From contig BAAHQB010000012.1 of assembly GCA_054601695.1 (NCBI GenBank), positions 620,001 to 684,000 on the forward strand: a stretch of 64,000 bases of DNA, read 5' to 3'. Under the pieces are notes generated by a model. That model made no database searches. It was not told the origin of the DNA and saw only the letters and a program-made list of their open reading frames with translations. Shown here one piece after another: positions 40,380-64,000 of this stretch. Numbering within the stretch: the stretch's first letter is position 1; the number at the start of each line of letters is the position of its first letter. Source of the stretch: Amorphochlora amoebiformis (taxonomy: Eukaryota; Cercozoa; Chlorarachniophyceae). The position numbers and the translations under genes were made by a program.

Positions 40380-41855
40380 TCGGAATCGTACACAAGCTCA
40401 TATCATAATATCATTCCGAACTCTCTTTTTTCTCGCTCAATCTTGCGCGAACGAACTATCTTTAGAAGTTTCTCTGTTTTTCCCTTCATTCTTATCATCT
40501 ACTACCGTCTCTCTTCTCTCTTCCTCTTATTGCTGGAGTAGTCGGAACAAAGACCACCTTTCTATTATCGTTAATTTTGTTTTTAAACCACTATTTTATT
40601 TACTGTTTTTCTCTTTCAAATTTGTTTTGTTGGTAATTCTTATTTTTTCTATGAATACTTAAAAATATTCATATACACACATATACATATATATTCATGT
40701 ATTATATGGGACATAACACACCTCCATTTTTTTGTAAATTATGTATGAATGAGAATGTAATCTAGTATCCTACAGGCAATCTTTTTCTTGTTTACGTCGA
40801 ATGCCAACTTAGTTTTCGTTACTATGTCGTATTTTTCTTTTGAATTCGAGCATTAACCACTGTAGAATCTCAAAAATCATTTTAGTACGATATCTGGAAA
40901 TCGTAGCCTCCAGCAATGCTTCCTAGAGTGGCTTTATTTCATCATGAAGCCCCTGGAGCGGTAGGCATATTTCTACAATCACTATACATACACCGAGATC
41001 TCTTCTCTTTCTTTCAAACTTTTGAATTTTGTACTGGGGTTATATTTAAGATCTAGTATATCTTCTCGACTGCTACCGACGCCGATGAACGCAGAAATTT
41101 GAAACGGCTGTGCTGCGCGGCCGTGTGATCGCGACGTCGAATTTGTCCGTGATACAGAGTGTCTAGAGTGTACGACTGTAAAACCAATCGTTGCAATTAG
41201 CTTGTACTTGTATTTATCTAGATCTCATCTATACTAGTATATCTGGCTTTGTAAACTAGGTCTAGTACTAGGTAAATAAGTTCTAGAACTAGTAAAAGTT
41301 GGCCGCCTTAATTAAGATTGAATATATAATTATAACTGGATCTAGATCCACTCTAGTTTTAGACTAGCTCTAGTAGCTAGCTAGATCTGGCATCACTCAT
41401 TACCGTAGTAATTTCTAGATTTTCTAAGTTTTAATTAGCATTACTGATCACTGGTATTGTCGCGCTCGAGATCACTATATGCTCAATCTAGATGCTAGAC
41501 GTCTAGGACGTCAATTATATGTACGTTCAATCTAGTCAATCACAACTTAGATCACCTCTAGCACCTAGATCACCTACTATATATATATCTACTAGATCTA
41601 GACTATTAAAAATGACTAGAGTCTGGCTAGTAGTACTTATTACACGTATCATTACATAACAACATCAATCGTTTTAAAATTTATTTTTAAAAACAACGGT
41701 ACTAGCACGTGCAGGCTGATAATTTAAGCTTTTAGTCGAGTAATTTATTAAAGATAATTTAAATATACCCCTTGATTTATTAAAAAAATCCCCATTTCCA
41801 GCTGATTACATTTTCTAGACACTACTCTAGTACTAGACGACTCGGGACCATTCTA
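40380..41855. other. Intergenic region; AT-rich then CTAG-rich, nearly free of (TA)n
   Basis: This separates a + strand gene end from the stop of the zinc-finger gene (-). 40380-41030 is AT-rich unique sequence. 41040-41840 is strikingly rich in CTAG, TCTAGA and ACTAGT palindromes. No joinable exon was seen. Confidence 0.6.
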
Positions 41856-57619
<15,764 letters not shown>

Positions 57620-57800
57620 CCACCGAAGGTGACATTGGCGGGACCAAAGAATGGCGGGACATGACTATTAGAGGTTTAAAATAGAGCCAACTTTCGGGAC
57701 ATCGGCAGGACAACCTGTCAACCGGGTTTTTAGAGGGTTTTCACGCAGGGCGCCGAACCGGGCCGAGGATACCCCTTGTGACAAGAAGATCGCTCCTGTA
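57620..57800. promoter_or_regulatory. Short bidirectional promoter region with repeated GGCGGGAC boxes
   Basis: Only about 180 bp separates the zinc-finger gene start (-) from the membrane protein start (+). Two TGGCGGGAC boxes (about 57634 and 57652) and related CGGGAC/GCAGGAC motifs are present; the core resembles E2F-type sites (inference). No TA filler is present. Confidence 0.5.
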
Positions 57801-58442
57801 ATGTTGCTTCTCTGGTTGGCCGTTTGTGGAGTCTATGGATCCCCTTCTCTACAGCCTCGATCGAGAGGTAGTTATATACTGTTTTTTTAGTGCATGCATG
57901 GGTGAGAGGAGCGTTGGTTTTCCCCAGGTATTCCGAGCCGTCAAGTTGGTTACAGCAGTATTCGACAGGCTTCCCCTATCTTTGCGCCTCAAACACCATC
58001 GTTCAGACCAAGGCATAGGAAACTTATCCAGCGACCGTCGTCAGATATGATTAACCCCCCAAAGATGCCCGAAACGTTACAAATAGCAGAATACAACAAA
58101 GACTCTGGTACGGAGGCAAAACTGGAGGGTTGGGACCCTGACGGCGAAGAGGGTATGGCCGAATATGCTGCGAGAGTTATGGCGATCGAGCAGCCAAAGA
58201 TCGTCAAGACGCAAGAGGCACTCGCTCTGCAGAAGAAGGCCGCCTTCGAGTCCAAGTGGATGCGACGATGGATCTTCTTCCTCGACTATCTAGCAGAGGA
58301 CAAGACAGGCAGGCGACTCAAGGCGACTTTCCTTACCGTCAAGGATTTGATGTTTGTCTGGCTGCGGTTCTACGCTCCTCTGCAGATCGCGCTTGCCTTC
58401 ATTCTCGGACTCTTTATGAAAACGCTGTCCGCCTTCTTCTAG
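57801..58442 (+). CDS. Membrane protein with signal peptide and C-terminal transmembrane segment, unidentified
   Basis: Two exons, 57801-57867 and 57928-58442 (stop TAG), one 60-nt intron, phase 1, 193 residues. It starts MLLLWLAVCGVYGSPS, a signal peptide with a plausible cleavage site after G-V-Y-G. The middle is acidic and polar, followed by a basic Lys/Arg helix (ALALQKKAAFESKWMRRW). The end is hydrophobic (LRFYAPLQIALAFILGLFMK), fitting a single-pass or hairpin membrane protein. The ATG at 57801 is preferred over 57835 because its frame runs open straight into the long downstream ORF with only one intron. The zinc-finger gene is divergent on its left and the SLC35F-like gene is convergent on its right. 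Confidence 0.8.
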
Positions 58443-58995
58443 AGCATAAGCCTAAAGAAATGTTGTAGCCTTTGTCGAAAAGTGGTCACGTGTGAAATAT
58501 TGCCATCAAATTCAAATTATCAATGGTTGTTGGTTTATTATTTTGCAATTTTAGAAGCTGATGGTCGAATTCTCAAGAATTCGGCGAGAGCCTTCCGACG
58601 GTGAGTATTTTTCATGGTGGCCCTTCAAGTATGCTAGTACAATATATTGTATTGACTATTATTGAGCGTTTAATCTCCGACCATGTAGTACCTAGAGCCT
58701 TTAGATACTCTAGATACTACTACCTAGACTACTGGTGTATCTAGACTACCTACAGACCAACTAGATTTGGAGCTAGTGACGACACTATCTGTATCAGTTG
58801 CGGGGCCAGACTGGATCTAGTACTAGGTATATATTCGAATAACTCTTTGGGCTACAACTAGATTGACTGTAATAGTTGATATCGTGTCTAGTATGTCTAG
58901 ATTATATATCTAGATTATACTGAACTTCCTCTGATACAAACTAGCAAATGACACTGGGACAGCCTGGACAACCTCGATAATTACATACCCCTCGC
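58443..58995. other. CTAG-rich spacer between convergent 3' ends
   Basis: Unique AT-rich sequence, then 58680-58930 dense in CTAG, TCTAGA-like and ACCTAG tetramers. No exon and no (TA)n. Confidence 0.6.
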
Positions 58996-59294
58996 CTACG
59001 AGCCCAAAAGGGCCTCGGACGCACCCATCTTAGCCTTACGATCATCTACGGAAAGCAGAGAGTGACGCGCATCATCGCGTAAACTCGCACCTTCCAGCAA
59101 TGATCTATCTGAATCTCGTTCGTTGGGTTTGTCGTGGATTTCGGCAGCTTCGTCAGGTGAAGTGCTGTCGTTGCTGCTTTGAGCGTACCCGTGGCGAGTC
59201 ACCAAGAAACCTGACGAGCGAGAACATATTTAATCTATATATATATATATATATATACATACACACATGTATATCTTGATACATACGAACAAAT

Positions 59295-59346
<52 letters not shown>

Positions 59347-59697
59347 CTGTATGAAAACACGTGTGAAATAGAGGGCTAGGGAGAAAGAGGAAGAGAGAGA
59401 GAAGAGAGAAAAAGGGTTCGAGACTCCTGCATGGTGTTCGGTTATAAATATTGATATAAGTATTATATATTCAGAGTGAGATTTGAGACTTCTGGAGGGA
59501 TGTTGGGTACTCAACCGGCTAATATGATGACTGTTGCAAGGGCGTCCATCCATTGCAGCTTAAACTACAACAGAAAATAAATACAAAAATAGTGCTAAAT
59601 ATAACCATCAAACACTAGTCATGATCTCCCGATGTGTATATACATGCAATCATATATACATATATACAAATGTATACTAGTGTATACACATATATAT

Positions 59698-59729
<32 letters not shown>

Positions 59730-59757
59730 ATATATTGTATATATATTATATATATAT

Positions 59758-59796
<39 letters not shown>

Positions 59797-60536
59797 AGTG
59801 TGTATACACATACATCCGTGAATATATTTCAATCTCCCCTCCCTCCCTCTCTCTCTTTCTCTCCCTCTTTTTCTTTCCCTCCCTATCTCTTTCTCTCTCC
59901 ATCTCTCTTTCTTCATTTCTTGCAAACTTACTAAAAAATAACTTATATGTAACTGAAGACAACAAAAAAAAGAAAGAAAAATACAACACTTTAAACGTAA
60001 GAGTTCAACACTTACTCGAAACTGAAAGTAGTCTGCCAGCGTCGTGACCGGAATTATCATTACACCTATACAATACCACAATAATATTAACCACCATTAT
60101 CATATGTACATTTTAAATGCCCAATACCTGCCACGGAGACATAAGTGGGGGATGTGTACCTATAAGGTTAGGATTACTTAGTGTACTAGTCGAGGCCAAG
60201 TTAGGTATGCTACTAATATAAATTATTAAGGTCAGAGTCAGGGATATAGATAGGGTTAGGTTTAGCGGTTAGGTTAAGAGTTAATTTTCCCAACCCGATG
60301 CAAAATGACCACCAGAGAGATAGGGCGAGGTGAACTAAACCTTAATTGGGAAGGATTACCGTGAGGGTCAGGGGAAGGGTTAGAGTTAAGGTTTGGGTTA
60401 GGGTGTGGGGTAGGTTTAGGGTTGGGGATTAGAATACCGTTGAGAAGGCACATCGCAACAACGGTTGCTGGGCTATCCCAGCCTTGGATGTATTTCCATA
60501 CATTTGATAATATATACACGTAAATAGTATATTTTT

Positions 60537-60581
<45 letters not shown>

Positions 60582-60619
60582 ATAGATATATATAATTTGG
60601 TATATATACTTCAATCCAG

Positions 60620-60660
<41 letters not shown>

Positions 60661-60763
60661 GTAAATTATATATCATATATATATATATATATGTGTACAT
60701 TGTATATCATATACATATATATATATATATATATATGAATATATATATATATATATGTTTATT

Positions 60764-60807
<44 letters not shown>

Positions 60808-61001
60808 TATATATATATACATACAATGTATGTACACATATTATATATACATATATTACATATATATATATATATATGACACATTACATATGTTAATACA
60901 TACATGTATATATATTTATACACATATATATATATATATGTATATATATATATGTATATATATATATATGTATATATATTCATATGTATTCATTTATATT
61001 C

Positions 61002-61041
<40 letters not shown>

Positions 61042-61302
61042 AGACATTACACACATCTATATATGTATGAAGAGAGAGAGTTTTAAAGAAGAAAGGTGGA
61101 AAGGAGAGTGAAGAGAAATAGAAAGAGGCGGAGGGAATGTTACCCTTGCCCTCAAAACCAGTGGAGTACGCCCAGATCAAGATAGGTAGAATTATCAACA
61201 CCTCAAATACGCTGAGGGGATTGGAGTTAGTGTTAGGGTTGAAGACATCTATTTACATATATGTGTAAAAGATTTAAATAAGAGTATACAGTATGCATGG
61301 AA

Positions 61303-61363
<61 letters not shown>

Positions 61364-61426
61364 TGCAAACACATTCACATATATCTCATGTATGTGGTAT
61401 ATATGAATATATACATAATTAGCAAT

Positions 61427-61516
<90 letters not shown>

Positions 61517-61551
61517 TAAATATATCTGTAATGCATAAATATATCTGTAAT

Positions 61552-61598
<47 letters not shown>

Positions 61599-61910
61599 GC
61601 ATATTACCCTGCAAGACCATTGATAGTGAACAAAAGGGACCACGTGAACTTCGACAGGAATTTCTGTGTGTGTAAGTATATACATCTATATATTTTATAT
61701 AACATTTACTAAATACACAATATATATATTGCTTAGATATTTGAATTTGTATACACACATATGCACATGAATATATATTTATATTATATGTAACGTTTAC
61801 ATTGTATAGATATGTGTGTGCACAGATACGAATATAAATGATTTCATATACACATGTAAATATATACATTAAATAATATCATATTTATATATATGCATTA
61901 AAACACCGGA

Positions 61911-61950
<40 letters not shown>

Positions 61951-61977
61951 TATGTACACACACGCATATATCATATC

Positions 61978-62016
<39 letters not shown>

Positions 62017-62114
62017 ACATATAGTATGTACACACACATGTACATATTTATCCACCTTCCAAGCAACCATAAGCACTGAGAGCTCCAAAGCATAGATAAT
62101 CTATATGTATATAG

Positions 62115-62147
<33 letters not shown>

Positions 62148-62250
62148 TTGTACATATTATATACACATATAATACATATAAACATACATATATATATATA
62201 TATAGATGTATTTATTTATAATAAATATATATATATATATATTTACATAT

Positions 62251-62309
<59 letters not shown>

Positions 62310-62342
62310 CAATATATAATATATATATATGTGTGTTTATAC

Positions 62343-62381
<39 letters not shown>

Positions 62382-62418
62382 CATATACAAACATATAATT
62401 TATACATATTGTTCAATA

Positions 62419-62449
<31 letters not shown>

Positions 62450-62493
62450 ATATATATATATTTATATATTATATACGTATACATTATATAAGT

Positions 62494-62534
<41 letters not shown>

Positions 62535-62778
62535 TTTATATTTGTGTGTTTGCGTACATATAAATCTATATGCATGTATTAACTGATGCGATGTCTCCTT
62601 CTAGAGAATTGGACGCCTTATTTGAATTCCGCGTCATTGCGCCTGAAACCGCCAGCAACGTGCCACCGACAACCGTCAAAGACTGAACATATATATATAT
62701 ATACACATATACATATATATATCTATATATATATATTTATATATATATATATATGTATGTCTAGTATATATATATATA

Positions 62779-62846
<68 letters not shown>

Positions 62847-62903
62847 GATATATAAAGAGGCAAGGAGAGAAAGAGAAGTATACACAAACACGCACATATA
62901 TAC

Positions 62904-62938
<35 letters not shown>

Positions 62939-62983
62939 GAAGTATAGACACACACGCACATATATATTATATATATATATGTA

Positions 62984-63065
<82 letters not shown>

Positions 63066-63572
63066 CATATATATATTTTAGTGTTAGAATAAAACAGCGT
63101 GAGATGATGCAGCTCGATTAGGTTATCGATAGCGGGTCGAAACATCGTCTTACGTCTACTGGAGGCGCTGGATCTCGCCGGAGTTTCCGGAGATTGTCGG
63201 AGATTGTCTCACCCGGTATTAGCTGACACTCTTCGGAGATACCCGGTGGTAACGGGGCGAGTGTTAGGTGACAGGATGTGATGTCACACCATGTCACGCA
63301 TTTTTTATGGAACTTTCCCGGAGATTCAAGTGTTTGAGAAGTTCACGTAGTTCGAGAATATTTTGTGCGCTCATACCCAATTTGTTCCAACCAAGTGAGT
63401 CATAATCCAAGGGGCATAACTCAAACGGATTTCAACCAAATCTGCACCACCGGTCTACTATACCACTACAATACAAGAGTTCATTCCATGACCGGACTAC
63501 CGGCCTACACCGGTGCGAAACAATATGTAAATGCATCTATATATATATATATATATATATGTAATATATATG

Positions 63573-63637
<65 letters not shown>

Positions 63638-63721
63638 TGTATGTATATATGCATATGTACATATACATATTGATGTATTGTGTTACCATTCCGGAGACTT
63701 TCGCTATAGAACAATTCTCAC
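58996..63721 (-). CDS. SLC35F5-like drug/metabolite-superfamily transporter, 3' part
   Basis: Exons 5' to 3': 63721-63687, 62682-62584, a small exon of about 45 nt ending near 62050 ([15 protein letters not shown]), 61663-61608, 61211-61144, 60482-60438, 60340-60295, 60159-60128, 60065-60016, 59558-59516, 59210-58996 (stop TAG). All phases agree. The order of motifs follows the family: [27 protein letters not shown], a GDIAS turn before a membrane helix, [60 protein letters not shown] with ADY, and [16 protein letters not shown]. At least six membrane segments are visible, then a hydrophilic acidic tail. SLC35F5 relatives are multi-pass membrane carriers; the substrate cannot be inferred. The N-terminal helices lie right of the window. 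The 60295-60340 exon sits inside degenerate TTAGGG repeats. Confidence 0.85.
60170..60437. repeat. Degenerate TTAGGG-like sequence in an SLC35F-like intron
   Basis: GGGTTAGG/GGTTTAGG variants flank exon 60295-60340. A telomere-like filler, as in the other genes. Confidence 0.7.
63070..63510. repeat. Unique or repeat island in an intron, with dispersed repeat copy 3
   Basis: 63385-63510 is the best copy of the dispersed element (CATAATCCAAGGGG, TCAAACGGATTTCAACCAAA, ACCACCGGTC) and is followed by ACCGGACTACCGG and ACACCGGTG, short inverted repeats. 63150-63310 has GTTTCCGGAGATTG/GTCGGAGATTG direct repeats. No exon joins the neighbouring transporter exons. Confidence 0.5.
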
Positions 63722-63732
63722 CTTCAATATAC

Positions 63733-63763
<31 letters not shown>

Positions 63764-63809
63764 TAATATATATATGTATGTATATATATGTGTCTATAAA
63801 ACATATATT

Positions 63810-63845
<36 letters not shown>

Positions 63846-64000
63846 TATATGCATATATATATATATATGTGTGTGTGTGTGCATAAATATAGGTATGCAT
63901 ACACACATATACACATATACATATACACACATACACACATTTACATATATTTATATATTTATATATATGTACAATTATATAGACATGTAATAGATTTTTT

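Overview
The window is a nuclear segment of an unidentified, probably unicellular, eukaryote. At first sight it is almost all (TA)n microsatellite. Between the TA tracts lie short islands of normal composition. When these islands are read with GT-AG splice rules they join, in phase, into real genes whose exons are mostly 15-200 nt and whose introns are filled with (TA)n, GA/CT tracts and TTAGGG/CCCTAA-like repeats. Nearly every long single-frame ORF rich in Tyr and Ile is only translated (TA)n. All gene models below were assembled by eye. They rest on splice motifs, reading-phase continuity and family motifs; no alignment or transcript was available.

Layout. (1) The 3' half of an adenylate kinase, + strand, 992-2308. 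(2) One very large minus-strand gene, 2741-30098, with at least 42 small exons encoding a roughly 1,080-residue, mostly helical protein I cannot name. A beta-strand-rich N-terminal block at 31474-32655 may be its 5' end. (3) A + strand cluster: a thioredoxin-fold protein with an in-frame TGA inside a U-G-T-C motif, a candidate selenoprotein (32810-34506); a possible small secreted protein (34678-35367); a PHO80/PCL-type cyclin (35749-38812); and a weakly supported gene end near 39752-40289. (4) A minus-strand gene, 41856-57619, encoding nine C2H2 zinc fingers followed by Sel1-like repeats and an AT-hook. (5) A + strand membrane protein with a signal peptide and a C-terminal membrane segment (57801-58442). 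It faces the zinc-finger gene head to head across about 180 bp. (6) The 3' part of a minus-strand SLC35F5-like transporter (58996-63721), running off the right edge.

Three convergent 3' ends (2309-2740, about 40290-41855 and 58443-58995) are separated by spacers rich in the tetramer CTAG, whereas introns are filled with TA. Introns fall into two classes: mini-introns of about 36-86 nt without TA, and long introns of about 0.2-2.5 kb built on (TA)n. Telomere-like repeats (TTAGGG, the vertebrate/fungal type) occur only as interstitial blocks inside introns, including a 1.3-kb satellite with a unit of about 48 bp. The genes do not form an obvious pathway. Adenylate kinase, cyclin, transporter and zinc-finger protein are housekeeping or regulatory functions, so this looks like an ordinary gene-bearing region inflated by microsatellites and not a subtelomere.
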